Source: Enterococcus sp. HY326 (GTDB lineage Bacteria > Bacillota > Bacilli > Lactobacillales > Enterococcaceae). From it: a stretch of DNA of 64,000 nucleotides. This document shows positions 1 to 8,209 of this stretch, piece after piece; the stretch's first letter is position 1; each line of letters starts with the position of its first letter. The notes beneath the pieces were generated by a model. The model saw only the letters and a program-made list of their open reading frames with translations, was not told the origin of the DNA and ran no database searches. A program made the translations under genes and the position numbers. The DNA lies in NCBI RefSeq assembly GCF_026157065.1, contig NZ_JANLGQ010000007.1, positions 1 to 64,000 on the forward strand. Reading direction: 5' to 3'.

Positions 1-1
1 T

Positions 2-100
2 GAGAATGCGGACGTCGAAGAAATCAGAAAGATGTTGATATCATGCATTAGCAGAATTGAGTTAGACGGTGCGAAAGCGACTGTTTATTTTTATGATTAA
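2..100 (+). CDS. C-terminal tail of a probable large serine recombinase (partial)
   Basis: An open frame enters from the left edge and stops at 98-100. Its last 32 residues contain RIELDGAKATVYFYD just before the stop. This resembles the usual ending of large serine recombinases of integrative elements (basic/hydrophobic 'RIxxxGxxxxIxFxF' tail). The catalytic domain lies outside the window, so the assignment rests on the tail alone. The neighbour to the right lacks its 5' end, which fits an integrase at the end of an element inserted in that gene. Another DNA-binding or phage protein remains possible. Confidence 0.4.
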   Translation, partial: ENADVEEIRKMLISCISRIELDGAKATVYFYD

Positions 101-724
101 TTTTGTGAGTATATCACCAATCACTTGCATAATAGCCAAGTCAATAAGGGCTACGTGTTAGATAATGCCGACGAGGTAAAGAAACTTTTTACTGAATACC
201 AAGTTCCCATCGTCTTTTCGGGTCATATCCATGCCCAAGATATTCTCGGCGGAACAACTGGCGATCCTCAAGAAGTTGTCACCAGCTCCTTTGCGATGAC
301 AGATCAGGCCTATGGGGTTATTACACTTAACGAGCAGGAAATCACTTACCAGCGGGAAAATTTATCCGTCGATGAGTGGGCGCAGGCGCAAGGCTTGAGC
401 AATCCCGATTTGCTTAACTATCGGGATTATTTGCAGGATTTATTTTTAAAGGATAGTCAAGCGATGACCTATTCCAGCGCCTATCGTACCGGCGATTTTG
501 CCGGTACAGAATTAACCGCAGCCGCTGATTTGGTGGCTGAGTTAAATTGGAATTTTTTCACCGGCCATGATTTATACACGGCTGACGAAAAAGCCGCCAT
601 TCAAAATTCAGCAGAATATCAATTTCTCAGCAGCCGTTCTGATTTTCTACCCAGCTATTTAGACAGCTTGATGACCGATACAACTAGCGACTTGGAGATT
701 AGCATTCCCCTCTCTAAAAAATAA
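101..724 (+). pseudogene. 5'-truncated calcineurin-like metallophosphoesterase
   Basis: The frame opens directly after the recombinase stop and encodes about 200 residues. FSGHIHAQD near residue 40 is the distal GHxH metal-binding motif of calcineurin-like phosphoesterases; about 160 further residues follow, as in exported or cytosolic family members of LAB. The N-terminal metal motifs (DxH, GDxxD, GNHE) are absent, so a protein made from the TTG at 125 could not form the bimetal site. Residues just before the TTG (NHLHNS) look like the family's HHN-containing segment, so the break lies close to here. A mobile element inserted into the gene is the likeliest cause; a start from within the element is possible but would not restore activity. 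Confidence 0.6.
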
Positions 725-783
725 AAGAGAGAATAGCTTGATATCCGCTGTTTTCCACTTACAAAAATCTTTTTTCAATAAGT

Positions 784-848
784 AAAAGCAAAGCATTGTC
801 TTTAACAGAAATTTGAAATTTCTGTTATCCAAGTGCTTTGCTTTTTTA
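784..848 (+). terminator. Large hairpin terminator after the phosphoesterase fragment
   Basis: Outer arms AAAAGCAAAGCA and TGCTTTGCTTTT enclose inner arms TAACAGAAATTT and AAATTTCTGTTA, and the structure ends in a T run at 842-847. It fits a rho-independent terminator reading rightwards. Confidence 0.75.
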
Positions 849-982
849 TTTTATCAGAGCATAGCCAAGTAAAATTTATTCGTTTAATTTCAGCTAACAA
901 AACTGTTATCCAAAACGCCGTTCTGATATTAGCCAAGAATTTTTTCTTCCTGTAAGATAGAATAAAAAGGAGGCGGTTAACA

Positions 983-3337
983 ATGGCAAAAATTCCGGAT
1001 GTCCTGCCGGCTGAGATTACAGGTCTCATCTTGGAAGAAATCAGTCAGGCTCAAAAAAGCGGCCATGTAAATCAGAGTGCCTCAACGACGTTAAAAAGTA
1101 CCAAAGATATTCTGCGAGAAAATATTTTCACCTTATTTAATCTGTTAAATGTTGTCTTAGCCGCACTGGTTGTCTGGGTTGGTTCTCCGCAAAATGCTTT
1201 ATTTTTAATGGTGATGGTTATCAATAGCGGCATCGGTATCTTCCAAGAGCTGCGGTCAAAAAAGACGATTGATTCCTTGGCAATTCTAGCAAAGGTTCCG
1301 GTTGTCGCTGTCAGAAATGCTCAGTTTACCAGTCTTTCTGAAGAGGAAATTCTGTTAGGCGACACCTTATTTTTACAAGCGGGGGATCAAATCCCCGCAG
1401 ACGGTATTGTAATCAGCCAGCCGGCTTTTTTAGTGGATGAATCTTTATTAACCGGTGAGTCTAATAAAATTACTAAAGGCTGCGGCGATCAGCTTTTAAG
1501 CGGTAGTTTTGTGACTGCCGGTGACGTGTATTATCAAGTAACGGCCGTTGGTGCCGATAATTATGCAACAAAATTACTGAATGATGCCCGCTTTAAAAAG
1601 CGGCCGCAGTCTGAACTTTTGCTGATGCTGCGGAAGCTGACGCGGGTCTTGACGCTGGTGATTATTCCTTTTGGGATTTTGATGATTTATCAGCAGCTGC
1701 AAAATGCAGAATCCTTTCAACAGGCCATCTTGGGCAGCGTAGCAGCAGTCGTGAGTATTATCCCCGAAGGCCTAGTCCTGTTAACAGGTGTCGCCTTTGC
1801 CGTTGGTGCCGCCAATCTAGCCAAACAAAAAGTTTTAGTCCAATCTTTGCCTAGCATTGAAACTTTGGCCCGGGTCAACACCCTGTGTTTAGATAAAACC
1901 GGCACCATCACCGATGGCACCTTAACCGTTGAAAAAATTGTACCGCTGCAGGACTTATCTGAGGTCCAGCTTGGCCAGAAAATTGCGAGTTTATTAGCTT
2001 CTTCAGCTGATCAAAACGCAACCGCTCAAGCTCTTAGGGAAAAATTTCCCGCTAATCAGCCGATTGTCCCAGAAGAGGTCATTCCATTTTCCTCCGATTA
2101 CAAATGGAGCGGCGCCAAATTTGCTGCAGGCTTTTTAGCGATGGGGGCCGCTGAATATATTTTTGCCGAGGTTCCCAATGAGGTTGCTAAACAAAGCCAA
2201 GCCTTTATGGCAGAAGGCTATCGCGTGTTGGTCATCGTTTCGGCGGCGCAAGTATCAGCCAATTATCGGCTTGTGGAACCTCAAGCGCTGGGGTTGATTG
2301 TCTTGGGTGACAGTCTGCGGGAGAATGCGACAGCAATTTTCCAATTACTGATAAAACAAGGCGTCTCTTTAAAAATTATCTCCGGCGATCATCCGCTGAC
2401 TGTTTCAAAAATTGCTGAAAAAGCTGGTATTCCTGAGACCAGTCATTTTGTCGATATGTCGAACATTCCTGATGACACTGATTTTGCTCAGCTCGTTGAA
2501 AATAATACTGTCTTTGGTCGGGTTTCACCCTATCAAAAGCAAAAGCTCTTGCAGGGCTTGAAACAAAATCACCAGGTCACCGGGATGGTTGGCGACGGTG
2601 TCAATGATATTTTAGCTTTGCGAGAGGCAGACATCGGCATTGCGATGGCGCATGGCAGCCAAGCGGCTCGAGCAGTCGCCGATGTGGTCTTACTGACGGG
2701 GGATTTTTCAGTTATGGAAAGCATCATCAAAGAAGGCCGCCGCGTAATTAATAATCTGCAGCGAGTCTCCTCCATGTACTTAGTCAAAACTATTTATGCA
2801 ATTTTACTGGCGCTGATTTTTATTTTATTGGCTACAGCTTATCCCTTTGCACCTTTACAATTAACGCCGATTAATGCCTTAACCGTCGGCATTCCTAGCT
2901 TCTTTTTAGCCTTGCAGCCTAGCTATGAACGCCCCCGCGGCAATGTTTTAGACAATGTCTTGCGGATTTCTGTCCCCGCAGCTTTAAACGTTGTCATCAG
3001 TGTGCTGGGAATTAAATTTATCGGTGATATCTGGCAGCTTGATTCCGCCGTCACCTCCACCTTAAGCGTCTTTTTAGTCGGCGTGGTGGGCTTAAAAGTT
3101 CTACTGCGAGTCTCTTCGCCCCTGAATTCAAAAAAAATCTGGCTTCTCTTGGCGATGACCGCCAGTCTGATTTTCTGCTTTTTATTCTTAGGAAAAATTT
3201 TTATGTATGACAATGTCTTCGATGCCGATTTATTGATTTTAATTCCTTTCATCCTCTTTATCCACTTTTTCTTCGACTGGACCTCCCGGTTGATGAACCA
3301 AGTGATTTACTGGAAAAACCTGCGCAAAAAAGAATAG
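983..3337 (+). CDS. CtpE-like cation-transporting P-type ATPase
   Basis: A 784-residue membrane pump that would couple ATP hydrolysis to cation transport, probably Ca2+ by family resemblance. The actuator region carries LLTGES near residue 160. The phosphorylation site is DKTGT with D304. The preceding membrane segment has the IPEGL signature of P2-type ATPases, and GDGVND lies in the P domain near residue 539. About ten membrane segments are visible, with the last six after residue 610. There is no N-terminal heavy-metal domain and no CPC motif, which argues against a Cu/Cd pump. The arrangement 'QSLPSIETLARV' before the DKTGT is typical of the actinobacterial CtpE group and LAB relatives. 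It starts at ATG 983 behind AAAAGGAGG and is monocistronic, closed by a strong terminator. Ion specificity is inferred. Confidence 0.85.
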   Translation: MAKIPDVLPAEITGLILEEISQAQKSGHVNQSASTTLKSTKDILRENIFTLFNLLNVVLAALVVWVGSPQNALFLMVMVINSGIGIFQELRSKKTIDSLAILAKVPVVAVRNAQFTSLSEEEILLGDTLFLQAGDQIPADGIVISQPAFLVDESLLTGESNKITKGCGDQLLSGSFVTAGDVYYQVTAVGADNYATKLLNDARFKKRPQSELLLMLRKLTRVLTLVIIPFGILMIYQQLQNAESFQQAILGSVAAVVSIIPEGLVLLTGVAFAVGAANLAKQKVLVQSLPSIETLARVNTLCLDKTGTITDGTLTVEKIVPLQDLSEVQLGQKIASLLASSADQNATAQALREKFPANQPIVPEEVIPFSSDYKWSGAKFAAGFLAMGAAEYIFAEVPNEVAKQSQAFMAEGYRVLVIVSAAQVSANYRLVEPQALGLIVLGDSLRENATAIFQLLIKQGVSLKIISGDHPLTVSKIAEKAGIPETSHFVDMSNIPDDTDFAQLVENNTVFGRVSPYQKQKLLQGLKQNHQVTGMVGDGVNDILALREADIGIAMAHGSQAARAVADVVLLTGDFSVMESIIKEGRRVINNLQRVSSMYLVKTIYAILLALIFILLATAYPFAPLQLTPINALTVGIPSFFLALQPSYERPRGNVLDNVLRISVPAALNVVISVLGIKFIGDIWQLDSAVTSTLSVFLVGVVGLKVLLRVSSPLNSKKIWLLLAMTASLIFCFLFLGKIFMYDNVFDADLLILIPFILFIHFFFDWTSRLMNQVIYWKNLRKKE

Positions 3338-3338
3338 C

Positions 3339-3378
3339 AAAACCGCCGCCAGTCTCTTGAGGAGTGGCGGCGGTTTTT
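3339..3378 (+). terminator. Rho-independent terminator
   Basis: Arms AAAACCGCCGCCA and TGGCGGCGGTTTTT form a GC-rich hairpin with a T tail directly behind the P-type ATPase. The A-rich left arm could also serve leftward transcripts. Confidence 0.95.
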
Positions 3379-3497
3379 GGCTCATTATCAAGCTAAGAAG
3401 AAAAATGCAAATCCTTCAGACATTGAGACATCCTATTGATTTTTCTGAGATTCTAAAGTCATTCACATACTTATAAAGCAATCATTTCTTCTTAAAA

Positions 3498-3962
3498 TTA
3501 TTCTTCGCTCAATCCTAAATCTTCCAACTGAGCTGCTAATTCATCATAGGCAACCTCACCGGAATCGGCTGTTGTCCCAGTTAAATCGTTGAAAACTGTT
3601 GGGTCGACATTTTCCAAATTCAAAGTGATTGTGACGCTGAAAACATTGTCGGTAAAATCATTTTCAATTGTTACACCTTCACTGCCATCATACTCCTCAT
3701 ACTGGGCGGCCAATTCATCCTCAATGGCTGCCTGTTGACTTTCATCTAAATCAGCTGTATCCATACCCAACGTTGTCAAATCAAAGCTCGACACTATTTC
3801 AACTTGATTAACGGTTTGATCTTCGTGGGTGACTTTGACCGTCATATCTGCTCCTGAGTAAGAACCGGAAAAAGTATTTTCCTCTGTCTTACTACCTCCA
3901 CATGCCCCTAAAAAGACTAATCCCACTGCCAACATTCCCAAAATTTTTCCAATACGTTTCAT
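3498..3962 (-). CDS. YehR/DUF1307-like lipoprotein
   Basis: A 154-residue predicted lipoprotein. The signal peptide is MKRIGKILGMLAVGLVFLGAC with lipobox LGAC, so Cys21 would be acylated and the protein anchored outside the membrane. The mature part is acidic and rich in Thr/Asp, with the pattern FSGSYSGADMTVKVTHEDQ followed by alternating beta strands. This matches the DUF1307/YehR lipoproteins of Bacillota and enterobacteria, whose function is unknown. GGGGAG sits eight bases before the ATG. It stands alone between unrelated genes. Confidence 0.75.
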   Translation of the reverse strand: MKRIGKILGMLAVGLVFLGACGGSKTEENTFSGSYSGADMTVKVTHEDQTVNQVEIVSSFDLTTLGMDTADLDESQQAAIEDELAAQYEEYDGSEGVTIENDFTDNVFSVTITLNLENVDPTVFNDLTGTTADSGEVAYDELAAQLEDLGLSEE

Positions 3963-4043
3963 TTTTTACTCCCCTATCCACTTTTTTTTGCTGCCTTTTT
4001 TAGCAAAGTGATGAATGTCACAACTTTCTCACTTTAGCGAAAA

Positions 4044-4061
4044 AACCAATTTGAATTGGTT
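4044..4061. promoter_or_regulatory. Perfect 8-2-8 palindrome upstream of the lipoprotein gene
   Basis: AACCAATT-TG-AATTGGTT lies about 80 bases before the lipoprotein start, and on the minus strand it is followed by a T run. It could be an operator or a small attenuator. The rest of the 3963-4368 interval is AT-rich and shows no convincing gene. Confidence 0.35.
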
Positions 4062-4368
4062 ACGCTTTCTTAATAGTAATATAGGAATTTTGGGAATGCA
4101 ATCTCATTTTTATTGAACCCGCTACTTTTAAGTCAATCTGTTCCATAAAAATTGATATTTCCTCCAGATTTAGTTAAAAGCAAGCAACCCAGCTAAAGTC
4201 AGCGAGCTATAATTTCTATCGGAAACTACAGATGGCTCTCCAAGCTCATTGCAAATAAAACTTTACCTGATATGCGAGTTTTCAAGTCATAGCCTTCAGC
4301 TAAAAATTAAATTTTATTGGATAGATAAAGAAAATCAACAATAGTTAAAAATGAATTTTTCAAAAAAA

Positions 4369-4411
4369 TACCGCAAGCAAGGTCTGCAGCAGACGACCTA
4401 ACTTGCGGTGA
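4369..4411 (-). terminator. Terminator downstream of the MDR oxidoreductase
   Basis: ACCGCAAG...CTTGCGGT arms with inner GGTC/GACC pairing form a hairpin. Reading leftward it is followed by a run of seven T (A run at 4362-4368 on the plus strand), as expected for the gene ending at 4462. Confidence 0.85.
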
Positions 4412-4461
4412 TGATTTTTTCTTATATCAACAATAGTAGGGCTTGAAAAGGTTTAAACCTT

Positions 4462-5400
4462 TTACTGATTACTAATCACAATCTTTCCGCTGGCATGATG
4501 AGTAGCACTTAAATCATGGGCGGCTTTTATGCCGTCTGCAGTCAAAGGATAGGTGGCACCAATCACGCTTCTAATTTTTCCAGTAGCCATCAAGTCGGCA
4601 ATTTCTTGCAAATGCTTGCCGCTAGGTTGTAGCCAAATGCTTTTAGCTAATTGAACTTTGGCAGCTTGGTCGGCTGCGGGCTCACCGACAATTGAAATTA
4701 AGCGGCCTTCTGGATGCAAAACATCAAAGCTTTTAGCCTGAACTTCGCCCCCCATTGTATCAAATACTAAATCAACCTTGTCGATGACTTCGGTAAAATC
4801 AACTTTTCGATAGTCAATGACTTCGTCAGTGCCTAAGCTTTTTAATAATTCGTGGTTTTGCTCGCTAGCGGTGGTAATTACCTTGGCGCCAGCATTTTTA
4901 GCTAACTGAATGGCGTAGATACCTACACCACCGGCTCCAGCATGAATCAAAACTGTTTCGCCAGCTGAGAGTTTTCCGTGGGTAAATAAAGCTTGATAAG
5001 CCGTTTCACCGGCTAACGGCACTGCCGCAGCTTCAGCAAAACTAATATTTTCTGGCTTTTTAGCCAAGAGATGGTCATCAACAATCGTTAAGTCGGCGTA
5101 GGTTCCAAAGCGGGTTGTTTCCGGCCGAGCAAAAACCAAATCTCCTACTTGCCATTGGTTGACCTGACTGCCGATGGCAACAATTTCACCAGCAACATCC
5201 CAGCCTAAAATAATCGGAAAATCCCAAGTCATCATTTGCGATAAATAGCCTTCCCGTAATTTCCAATCGATTGGATTGACCGAGGTCGCAGCTACCTTAA
5301 CCAAAACTTGACGTTCGCCGAGTTCTGGCAGGGTTACTTGAGCCTCTTTTAAACGACTGCTGTCGCCGTATTCTTCAATGACAATTGCTCTTGTGTTCAT
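4462..5400 (-). CDS. Zinc-independent MDR-family NADP-dependent oxidoreductase (quinone reductase-like)
   Basis: A 312-residue medium-chain reductase. The N-terminal GroES-like domain is followed by a Rossmann domain with the NADP-binding AGAGGVG motif near residue 145. DVAGEIVAIGSQV near residue 70 is typical of the quinone oxidoreductase/zeta-crystallin branch, and zinc-ligand cysteines are absent. It would reduce quinones or enals with NADPH in the cytosol. ATG 5400 (MNTRAIV) is chosen because AAAGGAG precedes it; a longer frame to 5439 lacks a ribosome site. The gene is monocistronic with its own terminator. The physiological substrate cannot be told from sequence. Confidence 0.85.
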   Translation of the reverse strand: MNTRAIVIEEYGDSSRLKEAQVTLPELGERQVLVKVAATSVNPIDWKLREGYLSQMMTWDFPIILGWDVAGEIVAIGSQVNQWQVGDLVFARPETTRFGTYADLTIVDDHLLAKKPENISFAEAAAVPLAGETAYQALFTHGKLSAGETVLIHAGAGGVGIYAIQLAKNAGAKVITTASEQNHELLKSLGTDEVIDYRKVDFTEVIDKVDLVFDTMGGEVQAKSFDVLHPEGRLISIVGEPAADQAAKVQLAKSIWLQPSGKHLQEIADLMATGKIRSVIGATYPLTADGIKAAHDLSATHHASGKIVISNQ

Positions 5401-5550
5401 AATAAAATCTCCTTTAGTGTTGCGCTGAATATGATTCATTATAAATCTTTAGTGAAAAAGTTGATAACCTTCTGCTTAACGGGTGGGCTGCCCCACCAAG
5501 TCAATGGCTTATGCTATACTTTATTTAATATTTAGGAGTGGAGGGTTAAA

Positions 5551-6153
5551 ATGGGTTGGTTTTTTAATCGCGAAAAGCAAGAAGAAAAGGATCGGCAAGA
5601 CGCCAGTCAATTCCGGAAGGTGATGCAGACTTATCAGAAATACGCAGAATTTCCTTATATTAATCCAGACGAGTCGCTGTTAAACGAGCGTATTCAACAG
5701 CTAGCTACCGGGGCAATCCCTTTTGTTGAACCGGCTGTGATGGAGCGCAATCAAGATGGTTATTTATTAGGCGAGCTGATTTTATTGGATTGGCTGCAGG
5801 GGAAAAGCTCAGAGATTAATGATTTCCCAGATTATTTTGAACTTAAATTGGGGATTAATGCTGCTGAAACTGTTATGCCGCTGTTAGATGATGACTGTCT
5901 AGATATCTTAGAGGATGAAGGTGCCTTGTATTTTCGGCCTTTAGAGGAATTGAATGATTTGGCTGAAGAATATGGCTTAGAAAGAAAAGCCACTTATGAT
6001 GAGCTGATTGCTAGTTTTAAAGCGGACTTCACCTCCGATTTTTTAGCGGATTTGATTGGCCGTGGCGTTTACGTACCGATGGAATATGGTCAGCAACTAT
6101 TAACTAAATATCAGGCAGACATCGAAGCGTTTCAAATAAAACATCAGCTATAA
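5551..6153 (+). CDS. Uncharacterised 200-aa acidic protein with a SAP-like C-terminal segment
   Basis: I do not recognise a named family. The protein is soluble, with no signal peptide or membrane segment. It begins with a charged, helical stretch (NREKQEEKDRQDASQF), then a region rich in Leu, Asp and Glu. Near residues 130-155 LEELNDLAEEYGLERKATY resembles the helix-turn-helix-like pattern of SAP domains, which often bind nucleic acid, but this is weak. The start at ATG 5551 has GGAGTGGAGGG in front. It has its own promoter region and a strong terminator, so it is a real single-gene unit. Confidence 0.7.
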   Translation: MGWFFNREKQEEKDRQDASQFRKVMQTYQKYAEFPYINPDESLLNERIQQLATGAIPFVEPAVMERNQDGYLLGELILLDWLQGKSSEINDFPDYFELKLGINAAETVMPLLDDDCLDILEDEGALYFRPLEELNDLAEEYGLERKATYDELIASFKADFTSDFLADLIGRGVYVPMEYGQQLLTKYQADIEAFQIKHQL

Positions 6154-6158
6154 ACAAT

Positions 6159-6206
6159 TGCCCCTTTAGCAAAATTTGTGAATTTTTGCTAAAGGGGCTT
6201 TTTTGT
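6159..6206 (+). terminator. Rho-independent terminator
   Basis: GCCCCTTTAGCAAAA and TTTTGCTAAAGGGGC form a 15-bp perfect stem followed by TTTTTTG. It closes the 200-aa gene. Confidence 0.95.
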
Positions 6207-6600
6207 TTCTAAAGTTTTGTCGGTTACAAAAGGTAGCTTGTTTGATTTGCAGCGGCTTAACTAAGTGCCGCTGATTTCCTCCTGCGCTGTGAAGAAAACC
6301 AGCCGCAAAGATTAACGGCAAAATCGCCAAGCAAAATATTAACAGTTTCAATCCTTGCCAACACTTTTTTTTGCAAAACCAGCCAAGACTCACCACTTTA
6401 AAATTTTTCCTTTTAAAAAGGCTAACTACACAAACTCTTCCACGACCTCCATTCTAAAATCCCAAAACCAAATATCAGCAAATGTCATAAATTTGTCAGG
6501 ATTTCCAGAGAAAAACTGTAGAAACCCAAGACGGAAAGCGCAAATATTAGTTTTGCCTCCCTGTTAGACTGACTTTAAAGAAAAAGTTAGGAGTGGGAAG
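6207..6600. promoter_or_regulatory. Leader region of the van operon
   Basis: This 394-base interval has no convincing gene. It should hold the promoter and any VanR-binding sites of the van operon, but I could not assign a clear -35/-10 pair. TAGGAGTGGGAAG is the ribosome site of the ligase gene. A 76-codon minus-strand frame here runs into the preceding terminator and was not accepted. Confidence 0.4.
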
Positions 6601-7662
6601 ATGAAAAAAATTGCATTAATTTTTGGCGGAACTTCTTCAGAGTATGAAGTGTCTTTGGCGTCAGCAGCGGGAGTTTTAGCGGCTTTACAGGAGTTGGACT
6701 ATCAAGTGTTTCCAATTGGCATCACGAGAGGTGGTGACTGGCTTTTAACTGACGCTGATGTTGAGCAGCTGCAGCAGGACACTTGGCAAACCTCCTCATT
6801 ATGTCAATCAGCTACGCCGCAGTTTAAGGGCCAAGGTTTTTGGCTCAGCAAAGACCAAAAATTTTTAAAGCCGGATGTTTTATTGCCGATTTTACATGGT
6901 GGCAATGGCGAAGACGGCAGTTTGCAGGGACTTTTTGAAATGATGGCCCTGCCTTATGCCGGCTGTGGTGTGGCGGCTTCGGCCCTGTGTATGAATAAAT
7001 TTCTATTGCACCAATTTGCGGACACCCTTGGTATTCAAAGCGCCGCCACTGTTTTGTTGAATACTATCACCGATCAGCAAACGGTTGAACAATTTATAAA
7101 AAATGTTGGCTTGCCGATTTTCGTTAAACCTAATGAAGCCGGTTCTTCTAAGGGCATCAGCAAGGTGACTGAACTAGAACAGCTGCCCCAAGCTTTAGCA
7201 GAGGCCTTCAGGTACAGCCGGCAGGTGATTTTGCAAAAGGCTGTCAGTGGAATCGAAATCGGTTGTGGTATTTTAGGCAATCATGACCTGCAGATAGGGG
7301 CCTGCGATGAAATTTCTTTAGCCGGTCAATTTTTTGACTACGTGGAAAAATATCAGTTGTTAACCGCCAAAATTACCGTGCCAGCCCAAATATCAGCTGA
7401 AATCAGCAAAAAAATTCAAGACCAAGCACAGCGTCTCTATCAGCATTTAGGCTGTCGCGGCCTAGCACGAATTGATTTCTTTTTGACGGCTGATGACACT
7501 ATTTTATTGAATGAAGTCAACACCTTACCGGGCTTCACACCCCACTCCCGCTTTCCGGCGATGATGGCAGCGGCCGGTATCAGCTACAACCAAGTGCTGG
7601 AAAAATTGATTGCTTTAGCAGAGGAGGCCCATCATGAAAAACATTTACTTGCAATTAGTTAA
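6601..7662 (+). CDS. vanC: D-alanine--D-serine ligase, VanC-type
   Basis: A 353-residue ATP-grasp ligase that makes D-Ala-D-Ser in the cytosol for peptidoglycan precursors with lowered vancomycin affinity. IFGGTSSEYEVSL opens the N-terminal domain, KPNEAGSSKGI near residue 177 and EVNTLPGF near residue 307 mark ATP and Mg2+ binding. In the omega loop, FFDYVEKYQL (E249-K250-Y251) is the EKY signature of D-Ser ligases, where D-Lac ligases have a different loop. The whole chain parallels E. gallinarum VanC-1, including AGCGVAASALCMNK and ARIDFF, but with many differences, so it may be a separate VanC/E/L/N-type allele. It is first in a five-gene operon and overlaps vanXY by 29 bases. Function is clear; subtype is unresolved. 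Confidence 0.92.
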   Translation: MKKIALIFGGTSSEYEVSLASAAGVLAALQELDYQVFPIGITRGGDWLLTDADVEQLQQDTWQTSSLCQSATPQFKGQGFWLSKDQKFLKPDVLLPILHGGNGEDGSLQGLFEMMALPYAGCGVAASALCMNKFLLHQFADTLGIQSAATVLLNTITDQQTVEQFIKNVGLPIFVKPNEAGSSKGISKVTELEQLPQALAEAFRYSRQVILQKAVSGIEIGCGILGNHDLQIGACDEISLAGQFFDYVEKYQLLTAKITVPAQISAEISKKIQDQAQRLYQHLGCRGLARIDFFLTADDTILLNEVNTLPGFTPHSRFPAMMAAAGISYNQVLEKLIALAEEAHHEKHLLAIS

Positions 7663-8209
7663 CCGCCATCATCCCCTCCTTAAAAGTAATGAGCCACAGC
7701 ATTTGGTTTTAGCTCCCTTTAGCGAAAAAGATATTTATCTGCAGCCGGAAGTTGCCAAGCAGTTGCAAAAATTATTAACCGATTGGCAGCTGGCAGAAGA
7801 TATCGTTCTGTTAGACGGCTACCGGACTGAACAAGAACAGCGAAAATTATGGGAATTTTCGCTGGCAGAACACGGACCTAAATACACAGCTGAATTTGTC
7901 GCCTATCCCGGTTGCAGTGAACATCAAACAGGACTCGCTGTCGATTTAGGTTTACGGGGAGCTGATAATGATTTAATTGCGCCCAGTTTTCAAACTGGGC
8001 CAACTGTAACAAAATTTTTAGCTGAGATGGCCAACTACGGCTTTATTCTCCGTTATCCGCCCCATAAACAAGAAATCACTGGCATCGGCTATGAACCGTG
8101 GCATTTTCGGTATGTCGGTGTACCCCACAGTCATATTATCAGCGGACAAGATTGGACTTTGGAAGAGTATCTGCAATTTTTACAAGATACTAGCAGGTCA
8201 ATCGCATGA
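7634..8209 (+). CDS. vanXY: VanXY D,D-dipeptidase/D,D-carboxypeptidase
   Basis: A 191-residue zinc peptidase of the VanY/M15 family. It hydrolyses D-Ala-D-Ala and removes the terminal D-Ala of pentapeptide precursors, so that only D-Ser-ended precursors remain. SEHQTGLAVD near residue 95 supplies the SxHxxGxAxD zinc ligands, and EPWHFRYV near residue 155 supplies the catalytic Glu and third His. There is no signal peptide or membrane anchor, as in VanXY-C, so it is cytoplasmic. Length matches VanXY-C (190 residues). AGAGGAGG lies seven bases before the ATG, inside the end of the ligase gene, which indicates translational coupling. It overlaps vanT by four bases (ATGA). Confidence 0.93.
   Translation: MKNIYLQLVNRHHPLLKSNEPQHLVLAPFSEKDIYLQPEVAKQLQKLLTDWQLAEDIVLLDGYRTEQEQRKLWEFSLAEHGPKYTAEFVAYPGCSEHQTGLAVDLGLRGADNDLIAPSFQTGPTVTKFLAEMANYGFILRYPPHKQEITGIGYEPWHFRYVGVPHSHIISGQDWTLEEYLQFLQDTSRSIA

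Noticed and set aside
802-1029. 75-codon minus-strand frame ahead of the P-type ATPase
   Set aside because: It overlaps both the terminator hairpin and the ATPase start, and no ribosome site is seen.
6166-6396. 76-codon minus-strand frame upstream of the van operon
   Set aside because: It starts at GTG without a ribosome site and its end lies within the terminator of the neighbouring gene.
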